Below are positions 22,930-35,061 of a stretch of 64,000 nucleotides of DNA, piece by piece. Each line of letters begins with the position of its first letter. Within the stretch, counting starts at the first letter, position 1. This stretch comes from Mycoplasmoides fastidiosum (GTDB lineage Bacteria; Bacillota_I; Bacilli_A; Mycoplasmatales; Mycoplasmoidaceae). The DNA is taken from the NCBI RefSeq assembly GCF_024498275.1, contig NZ_CP101809.1, positions 1,054,001 through 1,118,000 on the forward strand. The letters are read 5' to 3'. A model generated the notes under the pieces. That model saw nothing but the letters and a program-made list of their open reading frames with translations. It made no database searches and was not told where the DNA came from. A program made the translations under genes and the position numbers.

Positions 22930-25002
22930 ATGAATCGTAAATTTGAATTAGACAAGTTCCGTAACTTTGGAATTATGGCCCACATTGATGCTGGGAAAAC
23001 AACAACAAGTGAACGGATTTTATTCCACGCTGGTAAAACTCACAAAATTGGTGAAGTGCACGATGGTGGAGCAACCATGGACTGAATGGCTCAAGAAAAA
23101 GAACGCGGAATTACCATCACTTCTGCAGCTACTTTTGTGACTTGGAAAGGCCACCAATTAAACTTAATCGATACTCCTGGACACGTGGATTTCACTGTAG
23201 AAGTGGAACGTTCTTTACGGGTATTAGATGGTGCTGTAGCTGTGTTGGACTCCCAAATGGGTGTTGAACCCCAAACTGAAACCGTGTGACGTCAAGCTAC
23301 AAGATACAACGTGCCCCGCATTGTTTTCTGTAACAAAATGGATAAAATCGGTGCCCATTTTTTAAAATCAGTAAAATCCATCAGTGATCGTTTAGGAGTT
23401 AAAGCTGTACCAATTCAATTAAACATCGGAACTGAAGCTGATTTCAAAGGGGTTATTGATTTGGTGGAAATGAAAGCTTATGCTTTTGATGGCAAGCAAG
23501 ATGAAGATTACACTGAAATCGAAGTTCCTGCTGATTTATTAGCTGAAGCACAACGTTTACGCAGTGAATTATTAGACGAAATTGTTGTTGCTGATGAAAC
23601 AGTAATGGCTAAATATCTAGAAGGTCATGAAATCAGTGTTCCTGAAATTAAAAAATGTATTCGTAGTTTAGTTTTAACTGCTGAATTCTTCCCTGTTTTG
23701 TGTGGTACCGCTTTTAAAAACAAAGGGGTAAAACTGTTATTGGATGCGGTGGTTGATTATTTACCATCACCAATTGATGTTCCTGCAATTAAAGGAATTA
23801 CTGTTGATAACAAAGAAGTGGAACGTAACAATAGCGATGACCAACCATTTGCTGCTTTAGCTTTTAAAATTGCAACTGATCCATTTGTAGGTCGCTTAAC
23901 TTTCATCCGGATTTATTCTGGTGTTCTAAAAAAAGGAACTTATGTTTACAACTCCACTAAAGGAGTGAAAGAACGCATTTCTCGTTTAGTGAAAATGCAC
24001 TCTAACAACCGTGAAGAAATCGAAGAAATTCGGGCTGGTGATATTTGTGCTGTAGTGGGATTAAAAGATACTGGAACTGGGAATACTTTGTGTGATGAAA
24101 ACAACGAAATTATTCTTGAGTCCATGCAATTTGCTGAACCCGTAATTTCTTTAGCAATTGAACCAAAAACAAAAGCTGACCAAGAAAAAATGTCCATTGC
24201 TTTATCTAAGTTATCCGAAGAAGATCCAACCTTCCGTGCTCACACTGATGAAGAAACTGGTCAAACCATTATTTCTGGAATGGGTGAATTACACCTAGAA
24301 ATTATCGTTGACCGTATGAAACGCGAATTTAAAGTTGATGTAAACGTTGGTGCTCCCCAAGTTTCTTACCGTGAAACCTTTACCCAAACAGCTGATGTTG
24401 AAGGAAAATACATTAAACAATCTGGTGGTCGGGGGAACTATGGTCACGTGTGAATTAAATTTGAACCAAATAAAGACAAAAACTTTGAATTTGTCGACAA
24501 AATTGTTGGTGGTCGAATTCCTAAAGAATACATTAAACCAATTCAAGCCGGTTTAGTTGATGCAATGAAATCAGGTCCTTTATCTGGTTATCCATTAATT
24601 GATGTGAAAGCAACTTTATTTGATGGATCTTACCACGATGTGGACTCTAACGAAATGGCTTTCCGTATTGCTGCTTCGATGGCTTTAAAAGAAGCTGCTA
24701 AATCATGTGGTCCAGTTTTATTAGAACCAATTATGAACGTGGAAGTAACTGTTCCTGACCAGTACTTCGGTGACACTATGGGTGACATTTCTTCTCGTCG
24801 AGGCCAAATTGAAGGAACTGATCAACGCGATAATGTCCAAATTATTCGTTCTAAAGTGCCGTTAAAAGAAATGTTTGGTTATGCCACTGACTTACGATCT
24901 TTCACTCAAGGTCGAGGTAACTACACTATGACTTTCTCCCACTACGAACGAGCCCCAAAATCAGTTACAACTGAAATTTTAGAATTACGTAGTAAAAAAT
25001 AA
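22930..25002 (+). CDS. fusA: Elongation factor G
   Basis: 690-residue translational GTPase that drives translocation. G1 is AHIDAGKTT near residue 17, the switch II G3 motif is DTPGHVDFT near 80, and NKMD gives G4. Domains II-V follow, with the domain IV loop region [10 protein letters not shown]. Trp residues at MDWMAQEK, TVWRQAT and GHVWIKF are TGA codons. No internal stop other than TGA. It ends with a hairpin terminator about 90 bases downstream. tuf does not follow. Confidence 0.98.
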
Positions 25003-25087
25003 TTACTTATTAATTAATTTTGATTTTAATCGCATTGCACTAGAAAATGCCAAGAAATCAAATATTTTGGGTAAAATCAAATCATTC

Positions 25088-25126
25088 AGCGCCTTTTTTA
25101 TTTTTAATAAAAAAGGCGTATTTTAT
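25088..25126 (+). terminator. Terminator of the rpsL-rpsG-fusA operon
   Basis: CGCCTTTTTTA / TAAAAAAGGCG inverted repeat followed by TATTTTAT, about 90 bases after the fusA stop. Confidence 0.8.
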
Positions 25127-25182
25127 ACAAAGAACATTTTTTTAACCCGCCTTTTTACAGAAATGGGTCCAAAAAATTTATC

Positions 25183-26664
25183 ATGAACATTAATTTAATT
25201 TCCATTTTAGTTTTTATCGGTTTTTTGCTCATTGGTTTTGTTTGGGGCTTTTTTTCTGGCTGAAGAAAAGTCTTGTACTACGGAGTTTTCAATGTCGTTT
25301 TATTAGCAATTTTTGCACTTGTTGCTAATTATGCACTTGAAGGTTTTACTAATTTTTTGATTAATAATTTTTCAAATTATTTACCCCAACAGTACCGCTA
25401 TTACACGCCAGTGGTCCTAATTTATGTTCGACAATATGTGGTGGTTATTTTTTATATCATCGCAGCCGTCATTATGAACATCATCCTTTTTGGTATCCAC
25501 ATGTTGTTCTTACGCAAAATTTTCAAACGTCGGGGTGGGGGTAATTTATTGTGGCGAGTATCACGGCGTGTTTTTACTGCGATCGCTCAAGCGACTTTAA
25601 TGTTGCCGATCAGTTTTGGTTTAACTGGCACTCTTGCTTCGGGATTACGTTTATCTGAAGTTTTTGGAATTAATCTTGGTGCGAATAATGACCAAGCTAA
25701 TCAGCCAACAACTCAACAAACTAAAGACACAAAAAAAGATGATGAAGAAGATGAATCTGAAAATCAATCATCCAAACTAGTTTTTCCATTAGTGCAACCA
25801 ACTTGATCAATTAATCAACTTCAGCCGGTAACCGTTTTTACTGGTTATAATCAATGGCACGAATTTACAGCCAACCAAGCTGTAGATCAAGCCTTAGATT
25901 TTTTAAATCAATTCAACGGCACCCGCCTTTTTAACCAAATTAATCCCTTTGGTAACTTTGATGCAACTAACAATCGTATTAGTGCTTTATTTTGATTACA
26001 TAATAATTTAAATCAAGTGCGGCAATTGTTCTTACAAATCTTTGCCCAAATTCAAAATTTATTTAATCCAACCCACTTTAATTCTGGTAACAGTACCAAT
26101 AATACCTCAAAACCCAAAACACCAATTAATAGTGTCGATGACTTCTTTAATGCTTTAAAAAACGCCAGTGGTGAAGCTTTTAAAAATGTAACATTGACTG
26201 AAGAAGTTAAACACCGTTTACTTGGTTTAAACCCGAATTTAAACCAAGTAATCACTGCGCTAAATAACATTTATAACGCGGATGAAAACCGCATTATTTT
26301 TCGTGCTTTAGAATCTGGGTTAAGTGGTTTAAATTCAATTGAGTTAAAAGTTTTTGATCCAATCATTCAAGACTTTCAAGTTAGTGAACAACTGACTGAC
26401 TTCCAACGTCAAGTAGCTGGATTTAGGGGTGATGCTTTAAAATATGTGGATGATCAAATTAAAATTCTAGTTAATGAACCAGCTCCTAATGGATTAAGAT
26501 TATTTAGCAATAATAAATTACGCGTATCTGAGCCAATCAATATTTATTTAAAAGAATTCTTTGAATCCCAAATGAAAACGGTTTTCTTCAATGATACTGG
26601 TTCACCCTATATTCCTTCATTAGCCCAGAATTTAATTTATGTTTTTGCTACTTCTAATTTTTAA
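25183..26664 (+). CDS. CvpA-like membrane protein, 493 aa
   Basis: The N-terminal region starts MNINLISILVFIGFLLIGFVWGFFSGWRK and continues with about four hydrophobic segments to residue 160, the pattern of CvpA-like proteins in mollicutes. An acidic/Lys linker (about 170-195) leads to a roughly 300-residue polar domain with no recognised motif, of uncertain side. Frame crosses TGA codons at 25261, 25804 and 25993. Monocistronic between the fusA terminator and a weaker terminator. CvpA is only a fold-level guess; the C-terminal domain is unassigned. Confidence 0.65.
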
Positions 26665-26726
26665 AATTCAGCTTCTGCATTTAATTAATGAAATTCAATT
26701 TTTAAAATAAATTTTCACCATTTTTT

Positions 26727-26762
26727 AAGACCAGCCAAAGTAATTTGGGTGGTTTTTGTTTG
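26727..26762 (+). terminator. Probable terminator
   Basis: ACCAGCCAAA-GTAA-TTTGGGTGGT stem with one mismatch, followed by TTTTTGTTT, about 60 bases after the CvpA-like gene. Confidence 0.6.
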
Positions 26763-26890
26763 ATCAAATACCATCAATAAAAATGCTTTGAATGAATTTC
26801 TTCTCATCTTTTTAAGCATTTAAATTGATAATTTGCTAAAATTATGTTTTACATGATTAGCCAGTTTTTGTAAGTGGGAGTAGTGAAAAA

Positions 26891-27739
26891 TTGACCGAAA
26901 TTCAAAGCTTTTTTATCAAGCATTGTAAACCAAAATATAAAGTTGAAGATATTGTCGAATGTGAAAAAATTAGCTTGGGTTATAGCAACGAAACATACCG
27001 CATTAAAACAAAAAATAACAAACAATACCAAGTCCGTTTTGGGATGAACAATGACATTATTTTTCGCGACAACGAACGAGCCATTTTAAAATTAATTAAT
27101 GATCAAACTTATGTTTATTATGATTTAAAAACTGGTAATAGCATTCGTCATTGGTTTGTGGGGCGCAATCCAGTTGTTACTGATATTGACATCCAGTTTT
27201 TAAAAAAACTAGTTGATATTATTGAACAATTGCACAAAACTGATTTAAATCATCCCGCAGCTAAAAAAGTGCGAAAGCACAATAATTTGTGTTTTGAACA
27301 ATACGTTGATGAACGTCTAGCTTCAGAACACTGACAAAAATATTTAGAACTAACCCACACTTACAAAGACTTACCCAAATGTTTATCCCATAACGATATT
27401 AGTCTTTTAAATTTAATTTATAATGATCAAACCCAAGAATTGGAATTGATCGATTATGAATGGGGGCGCATTAACAATTATTATTGGGATTATGCTAATT
27501 TCATCCGGGAGGCCCGTTTAGATTTAGAATTAGCCCAATGGTTAGCAAAATTAGCAAAATTGGAATGAGAAATTCTGGCTGATCATATTTTTTTAACCAC
27601 TTGTTTTGCTGTACAATGAGCTCTTAGTATGCCCTATGATCCTGGAATTGAAGCGTATATGCACCGCACCAATGAATTATTAAGTTTTTACTATCAAAAA
27701 TTTTATAATGTAAAAAAACCACGGAAAAAACGCGTTTAA
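26891..27739 (+). CDS. Choline/aminoglycoside kinase-fold phosphotransferase (LicA-like)
   Basis: 282-residue protein with the kinase fold shared by choline kinases and aminoglycoside phosphotransferases. Catalytic loop SHNDISLLNL (H167, D169, N174) and metal-binding LIDYEWG near 187 are intact; the N-terminal GYSNETYRI is the ATP loop. In mollicutes such genes are usually annotated LicA or choline kinase; the substrate is not visible in the sequence. No upstream ATG is in frame, so translation probably starts at TTG 26891, ten bases after GGGAG. TGA encodes Trp at three places. It is followed by a membrane protein gene and obg on the same strand. Confidence 0.8.
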
Positions 27740-27794
27740 TTTGACCCTTTTTTAATTACTAGCAATTCAATCAATCAAAATAAAATAAATTCTA

Positions 27795-28580
27795 ATGAAA
27801 TTAAAACTCCGCAGTAATCCAGTTGCTTTATGACTGTGATTATCTTTACTTGTCATTGCCCCTTTGCTTGTTTTTTACATCTTGATGGGGGAATGAAATT
27901 TATTGCACCAGAACTGGATTATTGCTCAAAATCAGAATACCCCTGTTTTTTATTACCCAACTAATCCCGCTAATTTTAGTGGGGCGTGAAACACATGAAT
28001 TCGCGGCTTGCCGCCCCAATACTTAGATTATTTTCGCAATCTTATGATTGATCCTGCCACAACGAGTAATTATGTTGGCAATAATTTAGTGATTGATGGA
28101 GTTGTGCAAGAAGAGCCGGTTGGTGCTAAATTCTTTTATCCTTTTGCAACAGTAAATCCAAATGCCTTTTATATCTTTTTAGCTTTCATTTTTATTCATG
28201 TCGTAATCTTAGGCATTTACCACTTAATTTGTCGCATCTTTTTAAAACGCCCGTTATTAGCGACTGATTGTTATGTCTTCTTATTTGCCTTTTGATTCAC
28301 CGCATTAATTCTGTTTTATTCTGGAGCTTTTCCAGGATTTGGAGGGCAGTCTAGTTCAGCTTGATTTGTTGTGATCATTCGCATTTTAATTATGGCTGGA
28401 ACAGTTGTTATTGGATTTTATTTTCCATTTAAATTCTTTGCTTATTTAAACCGTAATTTAAATGACGGTGTTTATTTAGAAAACCTAAAAGAATTCCGCG
28501 AACAAGTGCAACATAACCAAACCGATAAAACTTGATTGCAAAAAAATAAAGAAAAAAACTACATTAATCTAAAAAAATAA
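27795..28580 (+). CDS. Multi-pass membrane protein, 261 aa
   Basis: Hydrophobic segments near residues 12-32, 120-145, 155-175 and 195-215, with a polar outer loop of about 85 residues after the first helix and a highly charged cytoplasmic tail (EFREQVQHNQTDKTW). TGA-encoded Trp is frequent. The gene ends 12 bases before obg and begins 55 bases after the kinase gene, so the three are probably co-transcribed. No known family; position next to obg is the only contextual hint. Confidence 0.7.
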
Positions 28581-28592
28581 TTTCTTCTTGCT

Positions 28593-29879
28593 ATGAACTA
28601 CCAATTCGTCGATGTTTGCGTCTTAAAATTACAAGCTGGGAATGGCGGTAATGGCGCTTTAGCATGACGTCGTGAAGCTCATTATCCCCAAGGTGGGCCA
28701 TTTGGTGGTGATGGAGGTAAAGGTGGTGACATCATTATCATTGGTGATCAAAACCTTAATAATTTATTTCATTTGCGTAACCTAAAAACGATTCGGGCTG
28801 AAAACGGAGTGAATGGTGCTTCTAAAATTCAACACGGAGCTAAAGGTCAAGATAAGATTATTAAAGTTCCTTGTGGTACTGTGGTTACTGATCTGCAGAC
28901 AGGGATTAAAATTTGTGATATCGTGCAAGATGGTCAAAGTTTTTTATTGTGCAAGGGAGGGAAAGGGGGAAAGGGTAATTACTTTTTCAAATCTTCCATT
29001 AATCAAGCTCCATCCTTATGAGAACGAGGTGATTTAGGAGCTGGTTTAACTGTCAAATTAGAAATTCAATCCATTGCTGATGTGGGTTTGTTTGGGTTTC
29101 CAAATGCGGGAAAATCGACTTTTTTATCTAATATCTCTAACGCTAAACCCAAAATTGCTTCTTATCCCTTCACCACTTTAGAACCCGTTTTAGGTGCAGT
29201 AGCTCATCGAAATCAAAAACTAGTTTTTGCTGATGTCCCTGGTTTAATTGAAAATGCAGCCAATGGAGCGGGATTAGGTCATGATTTTTTAAAACACTTA
29301 AATCGTTGCAAAATTTTGATTCACTTAATTGCTGCAGATGATGAGTTAGGAATTGTTAATAGTTATCAAGTTATTGCTAATGAAATTCAACAGTATTCTG
29401 CTGCTTTAGCAGCTAAACCAACCATTTTAGTAATTAACAAAATTGATTTAAACTATGATCAAGCCGCTTATGAACAACTAATTAATTTAACAAAACAAGA
29501 AGTGTTTTTAATTTCCACCGCCAACAAAAATAATATGAATGATTTATTAGATCGGGTCTTTCAAACTCATGATCAGCTAATGAAACAAGTTGAAGCAGGG
29601 GTTTATGAAATTAATAACACTAATTTCCCCACCAAAAATCAGCAAACAGAATTGCAAATTAGTTTTGGGAAATCAGGATGAAATGTCGAACACCCCGAAA
29701 TTGCTTACTGAATTCACAAAATTCCCCAAGATACAATTGATAACAAATTTCGCTTAAAAGCCAAATTAGCTAAATACCAATTAACCGAAAAACTATTAGC
29801 TAGTGGAGCCCAAAAAAATGATCAAATTCATGCTTATGGTTTAGTTTGAAGTTTTTTAACTGACCATGATTATGATTAA
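28593..29879 (+). CDS. obg: GTPase Obg (CgtA)
   Basis: 428-residue ribosome-associated GTPase. Residues 1-160 form the Gly-rich Obg fold (GNGGNGALAWRREAHYPQGG, GGDGGKGGD), then the G domain with P-loop GFPNAGKST near 168, switch region PFTTLEPVLG, DVPG (G3) and NKID (G4), and last a C-terminal OCT-type domain of about 90 residues. TGA encodes conserved Trp. The start at 28593 lies 12 bases after the preceding stop. Confidence 0.97.
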
Positions 29880-30003
29880 TTGTGAGTTTTAATGGTTTAT
29901 AATCAAAATTTGATAATTGCAATTGTTCCCAACAGATCAAAGCAGTTAATTATTCCATATAAATTTTTGCGACGAAAAATTTGATATCGAAAGAAAATTC
30001 AAA

Positions 30004-31254
30004 ATGTATTATTTTAAATTTGCCGACATTGGCGAAGGTTTACACGAAGGCAAAGTTACCCAAATTTTAGTAAAAGAGGGTGATCAAATTAAAGATGGTG
30101 ATGCTTTATTTGAAGTTGAAACCGATAAAGTAACCTCAGAAATCACTTCTCCAGTTAATGGTAAAATTTTCAAAATTAAAATTGCGGTTGACCAAACTGT
30201 TCACGTTGGTGAAGTTGTGTTTGTCATTGATGATGGTTCTGGTCCAGAAGATCCCAGTCAAGAAAATCCAGCCCATGAAGCACCTGCACCAGCAGTTGAA
30301 ACTGCTCCAGTCTCTGCTTCACAACCGGCTCCGGTTGCTTCAGTTGAACCTACAACAACAATTAGTGCAGATGTGGTAATTTCACCATTAGCTAAAAAAA
30401 TTGCAACCGCTAATAGCATTGATGTAACTGGTTTACAAGGTAGTGGCCCGCATAATCGAATCATGAGTGCTGATCTTAGCCAACAGCCTGCGCCTCTGTC
30501 CACACCAACAGTTGCAACTCAACCAACCCCAGTTGTTCAACCAACTAAATTAGGTACGCATCCTGTTGCTGCACGAGAAAAAACTTCATCTTTACGCCAA
30601 GTAATTGCTAAAAATCTAAAACAATCTTGAGAAAAAGTTGCCTATGTTACCCAAGTTGTTGAAGCTGATGTGACCAACTTAGTAGAACTGCGTTCTCAAT
30701 ATAAAGAAATGGTTTTAAAAACTACCGGCGTAAAATTAACTTTCTTGCCCTTCATTGCTCGAGCTACTGCTTTAGCCTTGCAACAGTTCCCCATCTTCAC
30801 TAGTCAATATGACGAAGCAACCCAAGAATTAGTTTATCCTGGAACTTTAAACTTAGGTATTGCTGTTGATACTGATTATGGTTTATTAGTACCGAATATT
30901 AAAGATGCGCACACCAAATCTGTTTTACAATTAGCTGCTGATATTACTACTTTAGCTAAAAAAGCCCGCGCTCGGGAATTAAAAGGAGCGGATATGAGCA
31001 ATGGTCATTTCACCATTACTAACTACGGCTCAGCTGGAGCTATTTTTGGAATGCCTGTGATTAAGTTCCCTGAAATGGCAATTTTAGGTGTTGGAACAAT
31101 TGTAACTCGTGTTCTTGCAGATCATCAAGAACACCATTTCATGTATTTAACAGTTGCTGCAGATCACCGGTGGGCTGATGGTGTTGAAATTGCTACTTTT
31201 GCCTCAACAATTAAAAAATACTTAGAAAACCCATCTTTATTAGGAATTTTTTAG
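30004..31254 (+). CDS. pdhC: Dihydrolipoamide acyltransferase (E2), orphan second copy
   Basis: 416-residue 2-oxoacid dehydrogenase E2. An N-terminal lipoyl domain carries Lys42 in FEVETDKVTSEITSP, then an Ala/Pro-rich linker, a peripheral subunit-binding domain (ISPLAKKIATANSIDVTGLQ), another linker and the catalytic acyltransferase domain ending with active-site ADHRWADG. It is clearly paralogous to the E2 at 54477 but stands alone without E1 genes nearby. An inverted repeat AAATTTTT-GCGACG-AAAAATTT (29961-29982) precedes it and could be an operator. It may be an alternative E2 or serve another acyl-CoA-forming complex. Confidence 0.9.
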
Positions 31255-31288
31255 TTTCTTTCTACTTTTAATTTTGCTCCATTTTCAC

Positions 31289-31338
31289 CAAAATCAAAAA
31301 TGTTGTTTGCCTGCAAATCAACATTTTTGATTTTTTTA
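31289..31338 (+). terminator. Terminator of the orphan E2 gene
   Basis: AAATCAAAAATGTTG / CAACATTTTTGATTT, a 15-bp stem followed by TTTTATT, about 35 bases after the stop. Confidence 0.85.
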
Positions 31339-31421
31339 TTTATTAAGAATTTTCAAAGCATTAATTTAGAAATTAAACATGATCTGAATTAAAAATAGTG
31401 AGAAAAATAATGCCAAAATTA

Positions 31422-31609
31422 TTGACATTTAGTTTTAAAAGTAATAAAATACTGATTGTATCGCAAGAAATAGGAATAAATTTGTACCTATTTTTGTTCA
31501 GATACAAAAATTAATAATTACTTGAGATTAATCAGCTTTTTATTGTTCCAACATGATTTCAATAAAAAACTAATCAATCTTAAAGTAAACGGAAGTAGAA
31601 AACAAAAAA
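31422..31609 (+). promoter_or_regulatory. Strong promoter with a two-hairpin 5' leader
   Basis: Perfect TTGACA (31422-31427), 17-base spacer, TAAAAT (31445-31450): the best sigma-A-like promoter seen in the window. Transcription should begin near 31457, exactly where a structured element begins: TTGTATC (31456-31462) pairs with GATACAA (31501-31507) around an inner AAATAGG/CCTATTT hairpin, then a roughly 20-bp imperfect stem (31526-31545 with 31560-31579). No T run follows the second stem. This is a candidate cis-regulatory RNA for the lipoprotein gene at 31610. Confidence 0.6.
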
Positions 31610-33448
31610 ATGGTTAAAAAATATTGATTTAAAAAATTAAATTTATTCTTCATTGGTGCAATCACCAGTTCATTAGTTATCTCTGCGTGTGCTAATACGC
31701 AATCCAATAATGTGATTTTTGCAACAGCTCAAGGATTAGATTGACCTTTACCAACTGCTTTAAAACCTTTAGTAAATTATTACAACGCCACTTTTAAAGA
31801 TCAAGCTGATTTTGTTCAAGTTGATTTATTAACCCAAAGCGATTACAATGGGCCAACTTCTGAAGTTGCTCTATTAAATGATACTGTTCGAAAGATTTCA
31901 GCAAGTGATTCACTTGTACCATCTTTAATTTTGAACACCCCAACCGCAGCAAGTTCCATCCAAAGTTATAATCGCTTACTTGATGTTTCCAGTGTTATTA
32001 AACCTGAAGATTTCAGTCCCGAAATCTTATCCATGCACACCAATATTTCTGGCGCTAATTCTGCAAGTAATGAAAAACGATTGTATTCTCTTCCCTTTAA
32101 TTTAACTAGTCTAGAAAGTTTAACTGTTAATTTAGTTGTTTTAAAATTTTTATTAGATTTAGCTGTGCAAGCCGGAGCAACTTTAACTACTGAATCCAGT
32201 GGACTAGTTCATGATGCTGCAGCTATCACTCGTGCAAAAGTAATCGAAAGAATCAAATCTTCTGGGTATAACCGCTTCCAGTATCCTGAATCTTCAGCAA
32301 CTAAAACAACCGAATTGAATGGTTATACCATTAATAACGACACTTTTAAATACTATGACAAACTAAACGAGTTTGTTTACAAAGTTACTCCACTTTTAAA
32401 ACTAAAAAGTGGAGTAAAATTTGATCCCATTAGAGATCAGTTAACTAGTGTTCTTTCGTCTGATTATTCCAATAATATTTTCTATCGGTTCTTATGGCAA
32501 GATACTGGAGAGAACCAAAGTGATTACATTTTTAAATATAAAAATGATGCAAGAAATTCTCGGGTAACTGTTGATTATAATTTCTTAGATGGAGACCCAA
32601 CAGAGAATCCTAAAGCTAAAGCTTTTGTTGAATCATTTGACAAATTTGTTGGTTCTAACTTTATCCCCTATAAAAAAGATTTGGGACTACGGCCAATTAA
32701 TTATGCTGCTAAAACCGGTTCAGATTGGTCCCATAATTACATTCGCACTTTTAATACTGCATTAGCAGTTTCTCCAACTGTGGCTTATTTAAGTTCTGCC
32801 CAATCTGATAATGCCCGTAAATATTTCAGTAATAATAATGAACAAATTTTTCAATCTTTTGCTAAGTTTGATGAAGAAGTAAAGTGAGTTGGTCAAATTA
32901 ATTATGTGACTAAAGCCACAGATGCCCAACAACAAAAATTCACTTATGTGGCCGGGGGATCTGCGCTGACTCCAATTCATACAACCGAACGCAAAGACAA
33001 GGGATTAATTAAATTTTTAGGTTGATTATATAAGGGCACCATTATTGAAAATGGTGTTGAATATAACACTACTGATTACATCGAATTAAAATCCCGCTAC
33101 TATGTGCCAATTGCTAGAAATTATGGCGATGTAACTAAAGCTAAAGCCCATTATCAAAAAATTATGGATCAAGCTAAAACTGAAAAAGATAATGTGAAAA
33201 AATTAAGTCTAGATGCTTTAGGTATTTCTGTACGAGACTACATCAGTTTCCAAGAAGCAGCTCAAGCTGTTCCTTATAAAGATTCTGCTCATAATCCTTT
33301 ATTTAATCCAGCAGGTGATTTGAATACTGCTAATCTTGATAGTTATATTTCATCATCAATTGAAAAAATGTCCATGAGTGATAAAAAACTTACCGGCCAA
33401 GAACTGTTAAATCAATTAAAAACAGGCAACATCATACGCCACAATTAG
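31610..33448 (+). CDS. Surface lipoprotein, substrate-binding-like (P80-like)
   Basis: 612-residue lipoprotein with signal MVKKYWFKKLNLFFIGAITS and lipobox LVISAC; Trp6 is TGA. The mature protein looks like a large extracellular solute-binding protein: alpha/beta composition, LPFNLTSLESLTVNLVVLKF early and a motif VAGGSALTPIHT about two-thirds along, resembling the P80-type lipoproteins of other mycoplasmas that accompany sugar ABC transporters. No ABC permease genes adjoin it, so this stays a family-level guess. It is driven by a strong promoter and a structured leader and ends at a clean terminator, suggesting a regulated and abundant product. Confidence 0.72.
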
Positions 33449-33459
33449 TTGTCTGCTTC

Positions 33460-33498
33460 CTTGAAAAACCAAGTTAAACCACTTAACTTGGTTTTTTT
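33460..33498 (+). terminator. Terminator of the P80-like lipoprotein gene
   Basis: AAAACCAAGTTAA-ACCA-CTTAACTTGGTTTT hairpin followed by TTT, shortly after the stop at 33448. Confidence 0.85.
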
Positions 33499-33565
33499 AA
33501 TCTTCTGACAAAAAATGATTCATTTTTTCTGTGTTAAAATTTAAACACCTTATAAATATTCATGA

Positions 33566-34822
33566 ATGGATAACAAAATGCAAGAAAAATTCACCAAATT
33601 TTTAACCTCTAATAGTATTGATGAAAACCATGTTATTAATGCAAGATTAAATACCGATCCTTATCGTTCATTGCACTTGAAATGGGCTGCAATCGAAAAT
33701 GCAGCTGCTTATGCTGTTGTTTTAATGGATAAAGATGCTTCAGGTGCCATGGGAGTACCGTTTTTACATTGGGCTGCTTTAGTTTTAGATCCTAATATTA
33801 CTGAGTTGGATGAAAATGCTTCAGCTGAATTAGGCGAAAATGTTTTATTCCAGTTTGAAAACTCTACTACTAAAAACGTTCAATCCAGTATTATTCCTGC
33901 TGAATTTTTAAATGATAACGCTCGGAATTATTTTGGTCCTACTCCTCCTGAAAATGATCATTTATACGAAGTGGTTGTCATTGGTTTAAGAGAAAAACCC
34001 GATACTGATCATTTGCCTTATCCCCAAACTTTTGCTTTGTTTGAAGAAATCGTTTTAAAATCTGATCCAATTAAAAAATATTCACTATACTTTGTTGGTC
34101 GGCAAGTGAAATTTCAAAATGGTTATATCAGTTTAGCTAATCCCGACATTGTTGACCCCCATTTAAAAGATGGTGGTCATTTCTATGTTTCAGAAACAGC
34201 TAGTTTAATTCGCATTCAAAATTTACAAATCAAAGATTTAATCAAAACTGAATCCGGAAATTTTTTAGATCGCAAATATTTCACTATTCTAAAATGAAAT
34301 GCTGAAAACCCTCTTTCTGTAGGTTTTAAATCTTTTAAACGCATTGAATTTAGTTTTGATAAGGTAGCTGATGCTCAATCATATGTTGTTTTATTGAATA
34401 ACTCCCAAAGTTTGAATATTATCGGAACCCCATTAGTAAACTGGACTGGTTATAGTATTTTTCAACCAGAAGGCGATCGGGTTGTGGTCGATCAACAAAC
34501 CCATTTGTTTAACACCGTTAACAGTTATAGTGCTGAGATTTTAAATTCTGGTCGTCCCTCTTTATTTGCCCAGTTTGGTAAAGATGGGTTGATCACTGAG
34601 AAAGAAAAAAAATTATTTGCTGCCCGAAATTTATTTGGTGGGGGATATTTTGTGGAATTAAGTGATACCTATTCTACTGCTGCTGGTTTTTATACTTTGT
34701 TTGTTTATGCAACTGATCTTGCTCCCCAAGCTTATCCAGAACTAAAAACCCAACAAGATTTATTACACTTTATTAATAACCATGTTGTAGCCACTGCTGA
34801 ACTGAAATTTAAAATCAAATAA
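33566..34822 (+). CDS. Tandem PEBP/YbhB-type protein
   Basis: 418-residue cytoplasmic protein with two PEBP-like (phosphatidylethanolamine-binding, YbhB/YbcL family) domains. Domain 1 (about 1-200) has LKWAAIENAAAYAVVLMDKD, FLHWAALVLD and YFGPTPPENDHLYEVVVIGL, matching the family's signature blocks. Domain 2 (about 250-418) repeats the pattern in degenerate form (EFSFDKVADAQSYVVLLNN, NWTGYSIF, RNLFGGGYFVELSDTY, GFYTLFVYATDL). Single-domain family members are about 160-180 residues, so this is a duplication or fusion. Monocistronic, with terminators on both sides. The biochemical role is unknown. Confidence 0.75.
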
Positions 34823-34847
34823 TTACCATATTAATAAATAATTAAAT

Positions 34848-34882
34848 TAAAAATGCATTCTAATTTTAGAATGCATTTTTTT
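34848..34882 (+). terminator. Terminator of the tandem PEBP gene
   Basis: AAAAATGCATTCTAA / TTAGAATGCATTTTT hairpin plus T run. An extra repeat AACCGAT/ATCGGTT lies at 34890-34910, upstream of the regulator gene, and could be an operator. Confidence 0.85.
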
Positions 34883-35061
34883 ATTTTTAAACCGATAATG
34901 AAGATCGGTTAAAATTCTGTTAATTCATTAGCAAAATCTTGATTTTTTCTCAAAAATTAATTAGAATTTTAAGTATGGATATTTGTTTGAGTTTAGAATG
35001 GGCAAACTAAATCCCAACTTTATCATGAATTGATCATAACATATAAAAGCAGGTGCTGCTG

